Below, piece after piece: positions 32,882-41,763 of a stretch of 61,845 nucleotides of DNA. The position numbers and the translations under genes are program-made. The stretch is from a virus. The notes beneath the pieces were generated by a model that did not search any database, was not told where the DNA came from, and saw nothing but the letters and a program-made list of their open reading frames with translations. How positions within the stretch are numbered: the stretch's first letter is position 1; each line of letters starts with the position of its first letter. The DNA is taken from positions 1-61,845 of the IMG/VR virus record IMGVR_UViG_3300028372_000243; one strand, given 5' to 3'.

Positions 32882-33298
32882 ATGCTGACTAAGAAAGAGG
32901 CAATTGCCCTCACAAAGCGTCTTGACAAGATCGCGAATCATGTCCAAGGCAATTTCGACCAGATGGGCCTTTCCAAAAAGGCTGCATACGACTTTTGTCT
33001 GTATCTGGATCAAACGGCTGACGGTCTTGAAAAGGCTGCTGGTGTTGAGCGTAGTGCCAAGACGCTTCAGCGTGCGCCGGATGAAGAGTACATGGACTCG
33101 TTCAACTCGCCGAAAGGGCCGGTCAAAATCGACCCGGACGAGCAGTACATGAACGAGTATGAGAATGACGACGATTCTCAAGTCGTGGAAGACGACCAGA
33201 TCGCTCCGATGAATGACGGAGATTGGGAAGTCGACGCCGGTGACGAAGACGATTGGTACACCGAAGCGGGCGAAGACGACTGGCACCTCGACCTGTAA
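32882..33298 (+). CDS. Hypothetical virion-associated protein, 138 residues
   Basis: A helical first half (KRLDKIANHVQGNFDQMGLS, then AAYDFCLYLDQTADGLEKAA) and a very acidic second half with DEExYM repeats. I recall the 'xxLDxIAxxxQxxxxxxGL...DFxxxxDxxxDxxEK' pattern from uncharacterised proteins of other large phages. GGGAGATTTGAT precedes the ATG. Role unknown. Confidence 0.72.
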   Translation: MLTKKEAIALTKRLDKIANHVQGNFDQMGLSKKAAYDFCLYLDQTADGLEKAAGVERSAKTLQRAPDEEYMDSFNSPKGPVKIDPDEQYMNEYENDDDSQVVEDDQIAPMNDGDWEVDAGDEDDWYTEAGEDDWHLDL

Positions 33299-33323
33299 TT
33301 CCGTTTTGTTTCAGGTGGCCAGC

Positions 33324-33986
33324 ATGAACCTTCGTGACCGACTTATTCGCCTTGGATCGGCGAACCCTAATTTGCGCCCGCATTTGCGCCTGCTTCTTCG
33401 GAAGCTGGCCATTAAGGCGCTGGGGTCCGTTGCTACACAAGAGGCGAAAATGGTCGGTACGCTCATCAATGAGCGTATGGAGGTTGATTGGGTTACGGAT
33501 ACTCGTGATCCACGGTGGAAAGATGCGATCGGGACGGAAAGGTACGATGAGGCTTTTGCCGAATTCGTATCCCTGAACGAACGTATCTTGACGCATGTGC
33601 GAAAAGCGGCACGTGAGTTCTATGTTTTCCTCGAAGGAGGCGGCAAAGAGCTTGGGTCGTATGGCCTAACGGTCAAGGTCGGGAAGCCAGAATACTTTTC
33701 GACCGACCCGGAAGAATGGGTAGCGTCCGAATTCGCTGTTGATGTGATGGTTAAAGATCATGTGGGCAGTTCGTCTTCGAAAATGCGTTACCGAGTGGAT
33801 GTTCGAAACCCTCTATCTGTGACGGATACGGTCAACGATATCAACTTTATGGCTTCCGGGGGAAGGGATTCGACATTATCGGCTGCTGACATGTTCATCC
33901 AGTCGATGTCCCCTTTCCGTCACCTGAAGGATAAGGATTTTGGTCGATGGCGTCAACGACGACAGGGACTTCTCAATGACCGGTAA
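33324..33986 (+). CDS. Hypothetical protein with L-type N-terminal module
   Basis: A 220-residue protein. Residues 2-24 (LRDRLIRLGSANPNLRPHLR) are a clear L module. The body contains helical and beta segments (ILTHVRKAAREFYVFLEGG, YGLTVKVGKPEYFSTDPEEW), a layout that recurs in the two proteins at 34765 and 35187. ATG at 33324 is chosen because it starts at the module and has CAGGTGG upstream. Function unknown. Confidence 0.72.
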   Translation: MNLRDRLIRLGSANPNLRPHLRLLLRKLAIKALGSVATQEAKMVGTLINERMEVDWVTDTRDPRWKDAIGTERYDEAFAEFVSLNERILTHVRKAAREFYVFLEGGGKELGSYGLTVKVGKPEYFSTDPEEWVASEFAVDVMVKDHVGSSSSKMRYRVDVRNPLSVTDTVNDINFMASGGRDSTLSAADMFIQSMSPFRHLKDKDFGRWRQRRQGLLNDR

Positions 33987-34746
33987 GCGATCTTTCATAG
34001 ACCACCAGCAACTGGCTACCCGATTCGAAGTTGGGGACCGGGTGTATTATGTGGATCCGCACCGGATGCGGAGATCCCCCCATGTTGGCGTAGTGACGAA
34101 AGTCCACCGAGGCATTGGGTTTGTCGATGTAGATTTCGGGTGGGGTAACGAACGTATCACCCCCGAAGAGTTGGCACCGGCTGAAACACCGGGTGCTGAA
34201 GACGGTCCCGATGACCCGGTAGAATTCATGGATGATCAAGATCAAAGAACCGCCATGTGTTCACACGACTTAGCTAAAAGCCTAGCCCGCCATTACCGCC
34301 AGCGCGTATCCCACCTTTATCTCACTGCCAATCACTTTTGTGAGCAAGGCATTGAGCAGATGGATACGTACCACACGATTTACAAGCGGTATATGGGCGA
34401 GTTTTCGGATTTCGAGATCAAACATGCCGTGAAGACGGCTTTCGAAGCTCCTGAACAAATTCGTAAAGCAATGTACTGGAAAGAGAAAGGACGCCAGTAC
34501 GTGCCTACGCAACAGGAGTTGGATACCGGATGTTTTCATTGTCCCCGGTGCAAGAGCGTTGAGCTAGAGCAAACGATCTACAAAAAGTGGACGAAGCTCT
34601 ATGCGTGCCGGGAATGCCTGTTCTTGATTAAGCCAGCGGACATCCTCGACTCGCTCGATGATGCAGCCCGTGAAGAGGCGGAGGAACAGCTTGGATGGAG
34701 TCCTAGTGTATCGGACCCGGCGAAAGCATTTAACGAGTGGCTATAA
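33976..34746 (+). CDS. Hypothetical protein with SH3-like start and zinc finger
   Basis: A 256-residue protein. Residues 17-60 (FEVGDRVYYVDPHRMRRSPH through VDVDFGWG) have a small beta-barrel (SH3/KOW-like) pattern. Near 185-215, CFHCPRCKS and CRECLFLI give two CxxC pairs for zinc. ATG 33976 overlaps the preceding stop. An earlier TTG is less likely. No family recognised. Confidence 0.68.
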   Translation: MTGKRSFIDHQQLATRFEVGDRVYYVDPHRMRRSPHVGVVTKVHRGIGFVDVDFGWGNERITPEELAPAETPGAEDGPDDPVEFMDDQDQRTAMCSHDLAKSLARHYRQRVSHLYLTANHFCEQGIEQMDTYHTIYKRYMGEFSDFEIKHAVKTAFEAPEQIRKAMYWKEKGRQYVPTQQELDTGCFHCPRCKSVELEQTIYKKWTKLYACRECLFLIKPADILDSLDDAAREEAEEQLGWSPSVSDPAKAFNEWL

Positions 34747-34764
34747 TGATTGCGAGGCAGACGG

Positions 34765-35181
34765 ATGAGTTTACGCGACAGTATCATCCGACTGGCCTAT
34801 AGAAGCCCTTCCAGACGATCACGCCTACTACCACTAGTTAAACTAGCTACCAACCTTAGCACGCTCGATGTGCGGATTTTCGATTTCGTCAGGAACCAAT
34901 TCCTGCAGGAATTGACCGATAATTTCGTCGAGAGCTTTGACTATAAAACTACGATTACGAAAAAGGATCTAGGGTACATCGAAGGCAGTCGGAGCCATTT
35001 CACGTGGCGGCTAAAATTTGACATTGTTCATCGAGGCAGTGCTTACGAGATCGAAACGACGCTTCATGCAGGGACGTCTTTTCAGGACGCACAGTTTATT
35101 AAGTTCGAAACCGGTCAACACGAGTCGCTCGAAGACCTTTTCGACAAGATCAACGATTCGCTTTCCAATTTCATGACGTGA
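34765..35181 (+). CDS. Hypothetical protein with L-type N-terminal module
   Basis: A 138-residue protein. Residues 2-25 (LRDSIIRLAYRSPSRRSRLL) are a diverged L module. The rest is an alpha/beta body: helix FVRNQFLQELTDNFVESFDY, then beta strands FTWRLKFDIVHRG and AYEIETTLHAG. This resembles the bodies at 33324 and 35187, suggesting a small local gene family. Function unknown. Confidence 0.7.
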   Translation: MSLRDSIIRLAYRSPSRRSRLLPLVKLATNLSTLDVRIFDFVRNQFLQELTDNFVESFDYKTTITKKDLGYIEGSRSHFTWRLKFDIVHRGSAYEIETTLHAGTSFQDAQFIKFETGQHESLEDLFDKINDSLSNFMT

Positions 35182-35186
35182 CCACT

Positions 35187-35540
35187 ATGGACCTGAAAGA
35201 TCAACTGGTCAAGTTGGGCAAATCTAAGCCGAAATTGCGTAAGCACCTCCGGTACCTGCTCGCCGCTGTTGATCATTCGACGTATAAAAAACTTGCCTCC
35301 GATTTGAAAAGGGACGGCTGGTACATTCAAAGCGTTGGTTGGGATCACGTTCGTGTTTCGCACGAAGATCTTAATGCAAAATGGGTAGAGGTCCGGTTGG
35401 AGGAAGATGTAGATCCCCCCGATGCGCTAACCATGTCTATCCATTTTGATAATCTACGTGGCGGTGAGGAATTGGCGGGGATCCGCAAGAATGCCTTAAA
35501 AGGCGCTTTTTACGATCTTCTTGATAAGACAGGCCGCTAA
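35187..35540 (+). CDS. Hypothetical protein with L-type N-terminal module
   Basis: A 117-residue protein. Residues 2-24 (LKDQLVKLGKSKPKLRKHLR) are an L module. The body continues YKKLASDLKRDGWYIQSVGW and WVEVRLEEDVDPPDALTMSI, a small alpha/beta fold. ATG 35187 is preferred over a GTG three codons earlier, which overlaps the upstream stop. Function unknown. Confidence 0.7.
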   Translation: MDLKDQLVKLGKSKPKLRKHLRYLLAAVDHSTYKKLASDLKRDGWYIQSVGWDHVRVSHEDLNAKWVEVRLEEDVDPPDALTMSIHFDNLRGGEELAGIRKNALKGAFYDLLDKTGR

Positions 35541-35570
35541 TAGACAGGCTTAAACCAAATTGGTGATCCA

Positions 35571-37091
35571 ATGGCTTTTGTAAAATACGCTAACGCAGTT
35601 GTTCAGTCGCCCCGTGTAGGACTTGAGGGGTGGAACACGTATCGGCAAAGCAAGCTCCTTGCGGGGGTTGACTTTGGTAGCCGTACATCTGCCATTTCGA
35701 TCGAGAACTACAGCCCGGATAAGTACCTCCTTACCCACTGCACTATTATCGCCTCTGTGGACGTTGACGAGGCCCCTAACAGCAAGACGGGTGAGGTTAC
35801 GACCGATGATGGGCATACGATCAATAGACCGTATACGGACTATCTGATCAAGCCCGGCTGCTCCAAGTACATCAACCAGAACGGCGATGCTTGGGAGCGC
35901 AAACTACTCTTGTCTACATACAAGACGTTTGTGGGAGCCGAGAACTATGTAGAGCATATCCAGATCCCGGAACTAAGCAAGGGCAAAATTATCGACGCCG
36001 TTGCCCGTGATCTCGGGGACAGCGTGTACGTCGACATTCTCGTCGCTACGGACCGCAAGCACAAGGATCTGGTAGCTAAGATCGAATCGGGGGAGCTTAA
36101 CACCCTTTCGATGGGATGCACGATTGCTTTTTCGGCTTGCACCAAGTGCGGCAACGTAGCCATTGACGAGCCACAGCTTTGCCACCACGTCAAGTATGAG
36201 AAGGGTAACAAGTTCATCGGCCCGGAAGGTAAGATCCGCGTTGTCGCTGAACTGTGCGGCCACCACACGGACCCTGAGTCTGTTAAGTTCATCGAGGCAT
36301 CTTGGGTAGGCAACCCCGCATTCAAAGGGGCGGTCATGCGCAACATCCTTGATCTGAACAAGCCGTCGACCAAAGAGCCGACGCCGTATGAAGAAGATAA
36401 GCTACAGAGCTTGATCCAAGAGGCACACACTAAATCCACGGTCAATCCCACTGAGGATTGGACCAAGTATTTCCTAAAGACCGCAAGCGCTCAGATCAGG
36501 ACCGAAGTGAACGAGGCCGTATCGTCGGCATTCAATAGCTTTGCTCAGCGTCAAGCGTTTGACGACTTCGAAGAGGAAGAGGTCGAAGAGGAGGTCGAGG
36601 AAGAAGTGGGTTTGATCGACGATGTGTCGGACAAGCTGAAAGAAAAGATCAAAAAGCGTATTGAAAAAGAGTTGAAAGAAGAGCTTCGCGAGCAAGAAGA
36701 ACCCAATGCAATGCCCGAAGCTGAACGCGCACCCAACGATTCGGTACACCATTCATATATGATTTTTGCGGAAAGGTACGCTAATGAGTTGGGTGGCCGT
36801 ACCAAAAATGCGTTCCGCATTCTTTACATGCTTCAAGATCCAAACACCTTTTTCAAACACAAGCACCGGTTCGCGAATACAGACATTGTAACAGCAATGT
36901 ACCTGCACGACCGAGACGGTAAACGAGAATCCCTACCCCCAGAGTTTTATCTGAGTCTTCAAAAGGTCGGAAGCGCCAGCAATTATGGTGATCTTCGACA
37001 GTTTTTGAAGGCATGTATACGGTCGCTTGGCCGTAAGATAAACCGCCGAGAAGCAGGAATTTTGCTCGAAAGGGCTAAATTTCTTAACTAA
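35571..37091 (+). CDS. Putative prohead protease-like structural protein
   Basis: A 506-residue protein. The region VDILVATDRKHKDLVAKIES, followed by GELNTLSMGCTIAF, resembles the 'GxLxxxSxGxxx' segment that carries the catalytic Ser of HK97-type prohead proteases. Directly after it, CTKCGN and LCHH form a probable zinc-binding insert. From about residue 330 there is a long acidic/basic coiled coil (EEEVEEEVEEEVG), then a helical C-terminus. Location just before the scaffold-like and capsid genes supports a head-maturation role. The catalytic triad could not be assigned fully, so a non-proteolytic core protein is an alternative. Confidence 0.58.
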   Translation: MAFVKYANAVVQSPRVGLEGWNTYRQSKLLAGVDFGSRTSAISIENYSPDKYLLTHCTIIASVDVDEAPNSKTGEVTTDDGHTINRPYTDYLIKPGCSKYINQNGDAWERKLLLSTYKTFVGAENYVEHIQIPELSKGKIIDAVARDLGDSVYVDILVATDRKHKDLVAKIESGELNTLSMGCTIAFSACTKCGNVAIDEPQLCHHVKYEKGNKFIGPEGKIRVVAELCGHHTDPESVKFIEASWVGNPAFKGAVMRNILDLNKPSTKEPTPYEEDKLQSLIQEAHTKSTVNPTEDWTKYFLKTASAQIRTEVNEAVSSAFNSFAQRQAFDDFEEEEVEEEVEEEVGLIDDVSDKLKEKIKKRIEKELKEELREQEEPNAMPEAERAPNDSVHHSYMIFAERYANELGGRTKNAFRILYMLQDPNTFFKHKHRFANTDIVTAMYLHDRDGKRESLPPEFYLSLQKVGSASNYGDLRQFLKACIRSLGRKINRREAGILLERAKFLN

Positions 37092-37252
37092 TACGAGTTT
37101 TTTCCGGTTATTCATTTGTACGAAGCGTCTTTAGTATACCCATCTCTAGGTGGGGTGCGCAGTGCTTCGTAATTCAAGTTAAGGCTCCGGCTTCGTACTT
37201 CGCATTATTCGTAAGCACGGTACCGTGATATCAGTTTTCTGGAGGTTACCCA

Positions 37253-38809
37253 ATGAGTAGAGATCGACTCTCGTGGAAAGCCCGCCGCCGTCAAGCGGAA
37301 CGTCGTAAGAACGCCGATCCGTACACAATGAACCAAGATCGTACTCATGTACCCACAGAGGACTACATGATTGGCGATCCGGCAGTATGGGCAGAGGAAC
37401 CCGTTGATGATCTTGAGGATCTCGACGGAACAGAACGTAATGAACTTGGTATGCCTGACATGCTAGACACCACACACGACCATAAGGACGTGGATGCGTG
37501 GAATAGCGGTGATGCATACGACAACGGCGACACGTTTGGTCCCGGCGATAAGCTGGACGGACGTGAGGCCGCCAAGGTTCGTCTCGCCAAGATGCAGCGT
37601 TACTTCGATAAGAAAGCCCTTCAGTGCGTTCGTATCGCACAGGCTATTCTTCCGCAAGCTGGTGACGATGTGATCGCCGAGCAGGCCCTTGACCTTATGC
37701 CTCTTCCCGACGACGCAGTGGTTGCAACTTCCCTTCGGCTTTCTGAGCTACTGGAACGCATCGCTGAAGAAGACGCCGAGGAAGGCGACGACGAAGGTGG
37801 CGAGGATAAAGAAGCTTCCCTGAGTCCCGATGAAATGCTTCGCGTCATGATGGCCGAAGAAGAAGGGGACGATGAGGATGCTGACGAAGATGAGGCTAAA
37901 GACGCCTCGGATGATGACGACGACGATGAAGACGACGAAGGCGAAGGAAAAGAAGCCAGCGTTCGTCAGATGGTCGCCGAAGAACTCGCCAAACTTTTCG
38001 GACAGCCCAAAGTTGCCGAAGAAGATGAGGACGAGGAAGAAGACGAAGCGGAGGATGCTTCGGATGATGATGAAGAAGACGAAGCGAAGGACGCTTCGGA
38101 TGATGAGGACGATGAGGACGAAGAAGAGTCCAAAGAGTCCAGCGTTCGCGAAGCGATCGCCCAAGAACTTGCTCGTATGTTCGGACAGCAGCCCAAGGTT
38201 GCCGAAGACGACGAGGAAGATGAGGACGACGCCGAAGAAGACGAAGCGAAGGATGCTTCGGACGACGAGGACGCCGATGAGGATGATGAGGACGCCGACA
38301 AGGAGTCCATGCTCGCCGATCTAATGGCGGAAGCAGGCATCGATCTTCAAGCCAACCCGGTTCTACAGCAAACACTCCGTGACATGCAGCGTCGGTCCGA
38401 AGAGGACGAAGACGATGAGGACATGGATGCTGATGCTTGTGGCGACATGGGTATGGACATGGGCGATGATATCGCCGCCGACGAGATGCTTGATGAAGAT
38501 CTCGACGCCATGCTTAACGACATGGACCACGGAGCAGGTGCAAGCGAAGCTTCTGAGATCGGTATTGATCTTGAGCCTTCCCTTGACAATCTGGATGCAG
38601 AAGCTCTCCTCGAAGAGGACGATGCTACGCTTCAGGCCCTTATGAACCGTCACTATTCGGTAGACGGACAGCAGGGCAAAAAGGCTTCAAAAGGTAGTAA
38701 AGGAGTATCACAACTCGGGCGGGTGAAAGAGGCTTCTTCCACGGGCGACGATGGTTTGTCGAAGCTGTGGGATAGTGCTCCCGACGTATCCAAGGTCTTC
38801 GGAAACTAA
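37253..38809 (+). CDS. Very acidic scaffold-like head protein
   Basis: A 518-residue protein rich in D and E. A folded-looking part at about 100-170 (KVRLAKMQRYFDKKALQCVR, then AQAILPQAGDDVIAEQALDL) is followed by repeated modules: a helix of type SVRxxxAxELAxxFGQxxK (near 236 and 297) alternating with acidic linkers containing DEAKDASDD. Acidic, repetitive, helical proteins encoded just before the capsid gene are usually internal scaffolds. GGAGGTTACC precedes the ATG. Prohead-protease sites could lie in the linkers. This is inference from composition and position. Confidence 0.68.
   Translation: MSRDRLSWKARRRQAERRKNADPYTMNQDRTHVPTEDYMIGDPAVWAEEPVDDLEDLDGTERNELGMPDMLDTTHDHKDVDAWNSGDAYDNGDTFGPGDKLDGREAAKVRLAKMQRYFDKKALQCVRIAQAILPQAGDDVIAEQALDLMPLPDDAVVATSLRLSELLERIAEEDAEEGDDEGGEDKEASLSPDEMLRVMMAEEEGDDEDADEDEAKDASDDDDDDEDDEGEGKEASVRQMVAEELAKLFGQPKVAEEDEDEEEDEAEDASDDDEEDEAKDASDDEDDEDEEESKESSVREAIAQELARMFGQQPKVAEDDEEDEDDAEEDEAKDASDDEDADEDDEDADKESMLADLMAEAGIDLQANPVLQQTLRDMQRRSEEDEDDEDMDADACGDMGMDMGDDIAADEMLDEDLDAMLNDMDHGAGASEASEIGIDLEPSLDNLDAEALLEEDDATLQALMNRHYSVDGQQGKKASKGSKGVSQLGRVKEASSTGDDGLSKLWDSAPDVSKVFGN
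37891..38300 (+). repeat. In-frame repeats of acidic linker and FGQ helix
   Basis: Two copies of the SVR...FGQ helix module lie 183 bases (61 codons) apart, starting near 37958 and 38141. Four copies of DEA(K/E)DASDD lie near 37891, 38044, 38080 and 38239. The DNA copies differ by scattered synonymous changes, so the duplication is not recent. Confidence 0.7.
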
Positions 38810-38885
38810 GAAGATCACGGACACGACGTCCGCTTTCACTGATATAAAGTTCGTAGCAATCAACTAACGTTAGGAGAGGTCTAAA

Positions 38886-39518
38886 ATGGCACTTCCCGGA
38901 CAAGCGAGCGGTGATTTCACCGAAAGCAGCAGCGCCCTACGTATCCTGTATGTAGGAAACCGCAATTCGTTCGCAGCACAGCTTACCACTGACGGGTTCA
39001 CACAGACGAACCCTCCCGTCGATTCTGGTACGGCTGGCGCGACTAAATCTGACACACTACCGACTGCACCCAAGCGCGGTGTACTTGGTGGTTCCGTATG
39101 TTTCACTCGACCCGATGCTGGTAACGGCATGGTCGGTGGACCCGTATCCGCAGCACCTGCTGATGGTTCGGTAACCCCCCTCGGTCTGTTTATTAACGAC
39201 GCGGCGGGCAACGCATACGAAAACACCCCGGCAGCGGCATCCGGTCAGGCTCCGTACCTGTCCGGCCAAGGCACCTACGGTCTTCGTCTCTATGAGACGT
39301 ATGATCTGGCTACCGCCAACGGCAATGTACCCCTTGATTGGCGGTCTGGAGACAAGGTTTACGCCTCTGTCAACGGTTACCTGACCAATCTCACCGATGC
39401 TGCAAATGCCTTTGAGGCAAGCACGCCCGGTGGCGGTGGTACACCCCTTGCTATGGGTGTCGTGAAGATAGTACCGGATTCGGTACATGCAGAAATCGTC
39501 ATTGACCAGCGTATCTAA
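38886..39518 (+). CDS. Putative capsid decoration protein
   Basis: A 210-residue protein rich in G, A, T and S with beta character and no charged coil (GQAPYLSGQGTYGLRLYETY, GDKVYASVNGYLTN, ending MGVVKIVPDSVHAEIVIDQR). Its position immediately before the major capsid gene and its composition fit a head decoration or stabilising protein. GGAGAGG lies before the ATG. The exact family was not identified. Confidence 0.65.
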   Translation: MALPGQASGDFTESSSALRILYVGNRNSFAAQLTTDGFTQTNPPVDSGTAGATKSDTLPTAPKRGVLGGSVCFTRPDAGNGMVGGPVSAAPADGSVTPLGLFINDAAGNAYENTPAAASGQAPYLSGQGTYGLRLYETYDLATANGNVPLDWRSGDKVYASVNGYLTNLTDAANAFEASTPGGGGTPLAMGVVKIVPDSVHAEIVIDQRI

Positions 39519-39535
39519 GCTAAGGAGCCAGACTT

Positions 39536-40423
39536 ATGTCTGACAACACCACGCAATTGGATAACGCGGCCAAGCAAGAGATCATTAGTCGGCACATCAA
39601 GACCGCCGCAGGGCGAGCTAGACTTGCTGCTTCGATGATCCAACCGCTTCGCAGCCGCCGAGATTATTCGGCAGTTGGACGCCGCACATTCTTAGTCGAG
39701 CAACTTCCTGACGGAGCGTTGCCGATCTACGATAAAGACCCCGACGTGACCGCTTATGTGGTCGGTGAAGAAGGCGAGAACATTCTCGCTATCACCAAGC
39801 CTCGTCGTGTGATCTTCCCCTTGTTCGAGATTGCTTCGAACCCGGAGATTCCGATCACGCAGATCAAGGAACGTCGCTTCGACCTCATCGAGCGTTCACA
39901 GCAGCTTGCAAAAGCTCAGATTCAGGCAGCGGAAGACGAGCGTGTCTTCGCCGTTCTGGATTCGATTGCTACGAACGGATTCGATTCGATCCCCGGACAG
40001 GTCAACCCTGACCTTCAGGTTATTGCCCCGATCAGTTCCGCTGTTCTGGCCGATGCCTTCGCCGAGATCGAAAAGCACGACCTTCGTGTTGCTCGAATCT
40101 ACATGCACGCCAAGGACTATGCGGACATCCGTAAGTTCGGTCGTGAGATCCTCGACATCGAGACGCAGGCTACCCTGCTCAAGACCGGTCTTCAGGCTAC
40201 CCTTTGGGGAGCCCAGATCATCCTGAGCCGCCTCGTCCCCGCAGGTTTCGTATACGTATGTTGCGAGCCTGAGATGTTCGGACGTATCCCCGTCCGTACT
40301 GAGCTTACCGTGCTCTCCGCAGACAACCCTCGTGCCCGCACGATCGGTTTCTCTGTATTCGAGAACCTCGGTATCGGAGCATTCAACCCACGCGGCCTCG
40401 TCCGCTTGGTTGTCCAGCGATAA
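39536..40423 (+). CDS. Major capsid protein
   Basis: A 295-residue protein of HK97-type character. A helical N-terminal arm (TQLDNAAKQEIISRHIKTAA) is followed by the E-loop/P-domain region (DYSAVGRRTFLVEQLPDGAL, KPRRVIFPLFEIASNPEIPI). Next comes a long spine helix (FDLIERSQQLAKAQIQAAED) and the A-domain, ending NPRGLVRLVVQR. It is encoded after the protease, scaffold and decoration genes and directly before a strong terminator, as expected for the most abundant late product. Good ribosome site (AAGGAGCC). Confidence 0.88.
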   Translation: MSDNTTQLDNAAKQEIISRHIKTAAGRARLAASMIQPLRSRRDYSAVGRRTFLVEQLPDGALPIYDKDPDVTAYVVGEEGENILAITKPRRVIFPLFEIASNPEIPITQIKERRFDLIERSQQLAKAQIQAAEDERVFAVLDSIATNGFDSIPGQVNPDLQVIAPISSAVLADAFAEIEKHDLRVARIYMHAKDYADIRKFGREILDIETQATLLKTGLQATLWGAQIILSRLVPAGFVYVCCEPEMFGRIPVRTELTVLSADNPRARTIGFSVFENLGIGAFNPRGLVRLVVQR

Positions 40424-40465
40424 GCTGATGTTCCCTGTATGAGGCCCGTCTAGGGCCACTACCGA

Positions 40466-40498
40466 CCCCGGCTGGTTAATTCCAGCCGGGGATTTTTT
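40466..40498 (+). terminator. Strong intrinsic terminator after the major capsid gene
   Basis: CCCCGGCTGG, loop TTAATT, CCAGCCGGGG: a perfect 10-base stem followed by ATTTTTTA. It ends the head operon 43 bases after the capsid stop. Confidence 0.92.
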
Positions 40499-40546
40499 AT
40501 GTCTGGGTGTATTCTCAGATCCTAGATCTCCAAACCTTTACCCCTC

Positions 40547-40575
40547 TTGATGTATCCCTCCAGATCTCGTACAGT
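40547..40575 (+). promoter_or_regulatory. Possible sigma-70-type promoter after the terminator
   Basis: TTGATG, a 17-base spacer, then TACAGT, 33 bases before the ATG of the next gene and directly after the capsid terminator. Both hexamers match the consensus at four of six positions, so this is moderate evidence helped by the location. Confidence 0.45.
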
Positions 40576-40607
40576 GTGGTCTACCTAATTTAGCTATAGG
40601 AGTACGT

Positions 40608-41180
40608 ATGGAAATCAAAGACCGGGAAACAATCGTCGAGCTAGCTGTAGACCCCGCGATTAGAGGTGAAGCCCGTGACAAAACCATCAAACAGTTTAAC
40701 AAGCTGTCCAGTGCCGATCTAATGGAGATCATCGAAGAAAATGGCCTCATGGAACAGTGCTTGGAATCGGGCGTCATAGGTATGACGACGCATGAACGTT
40801 TGGAAGCCCTTACCGATCTCGAATGGTACGAGGAGTACGGTAAATACATGACCTATTTCGATGCGGGTATGGAGTGCGTGGAAATTCGTGAGGTAAAGGG
40901 CAACTGGAAAGCGACCTATTGGTGGAACATAGATCATATAGATGGTGGTGAGTCCGCGAAGCCCGAGGTGGCTTCTACACTGGAGGGCGCTCTTCGCGGT
41001 GTATTTCGTAAAGTGGGGGAACCCCTTTCCGATAAGGTATGCGAATTGGCTGGTATCGAACGCCCCGCTCTGAAAGCCGCCAAGCGTAAAGCCTATGTGG
41101 CGATTGCCGAACTAGTAGGTAAAGACCCGGATCAACCCGAAGATGTGATCTCCGCTGTGGAAGTCTTAGTAAGCCAATAA
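40608..41180 (+). CDS. Hypothetical protein, 190 residues
   Basis: First gene after the capsid terminator, with TAGGAGTACGT before its ATG. The protein is mostly helical (FNKLSSADLMEIIEENGLME; TTHERLEALTDLEWYEEYGK) with a central strand pair (CVEIREVKGNWKATYWWNID) and a C-terminal helical region. No family recognised and no leader module. Confidence 0.72.
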   Translation: MEIKDRETIVELAVDPAIRGEARDKTIKQFNKLSSADLMEIIEENGLMEQCLESGVIGMTTHERLEALTDLEWYEEYGKYMTYFDAGMECVEIREVKGNWKATYWWNIDHIDGGESAKPEVASTLEGALRGVFRKVGEPLSDKVCELAGIERPALKAAKRKAYVAIAELVGKDPDQPEDVISAVEVLVSQ

Positions 41181-41229
41181 TTTACTTGTAGCCTTCGTCC
41201 TATGGAAGACTATACCGTAGGAGATCCTA

Positions 41230-41760
41230 ATGTCCGAAGCATTTGAGTCGGCAAAATTGCGATGTTTGCTGGATACCCGTCGTAACAAACGTGACGATTG
41301 TCCTCAGTACGAGGAGCATCCAGAATACGCGGAGCCGCGTTACGAGAACAAGGAGGCGTCCGTGTCCCTAAAAGACCAATTAATCAAGCTGGGGGCCTCT
41401 CACGAAGACCTACGACCCCACCTGAAGTCCATCATCCATGCACTGGAGCGTACAGGTTCTGGAATGGATGCACGGCGCATCGAAGGTATCCTTAAAGAGG
41501 TGTGGACAGCCCTTGATCGTATCGGCTTTTTCGTTAACCGACATGAGGATCATTTACTGGTCCACACGATTAGTGGTTCTGGCCCCGAAACCTTTACGGT
41601 CCATCTTTTCCTCGATCGTAAAGGGGACCTCATGGCCGAATACAGAGATGATCGGGATCGGTATATGAAGGACGAGAGTTGGGGTGATTACTATTTGGAT
41701 ACGCACCGGGATGCCCACGTGGTGCAAGGCATTGTCAAAACCGTAAAGAAATTAGGATAA
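41230..41760 (+). CDS. Hypothetical protein with L module behind an extension (two possible starts)
   Basis: A 176-residue protein from ATG 41230 (AGGAG upstream). A second start, GTG at 41362, has an excellent AAGGAGG 5 bases upstream. It would yield a 132-residue protein that begins exactly with the L module (SLKDQLIKLGASHEDLRPHL). The 44-residue extension is polar with two cysteines. Both forms may be made. The body has an alpha/beta pattern (HLLVHTISGSGPETFTVHLF). Confidence 0.68.
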   Translation: MSEAFESAKLRCLLDTRRNKRDDCPQYEEHPEYAEPRYENKEASVSLKDQLIKLGASHEDLRPHLKSIIHALERTGSGMDARRIEGILKEVWTALDRIGFFVNRHEDHLLVHTISGSGPETFTVHLFLDRKGDLMAEYRDDRDRYMKDESWGDYYLDTHRDAHVVQGIVKTVKKLG

Positions 41761-41763
41761 CCT

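Noticed and set aside
37872-38375. Extra frames rich in R, T, M or S over the acidic repeat
   Set aside because: Low-complexity by-products of the repeated GAC/GAA codons of the scaffold-like gene.
40587-40598. AATT-TA-GCTATA as another late promoter element
   Set aside because: It matches partly but lies only 9 bases before the ATG, unlike the usual 53-75 bases.
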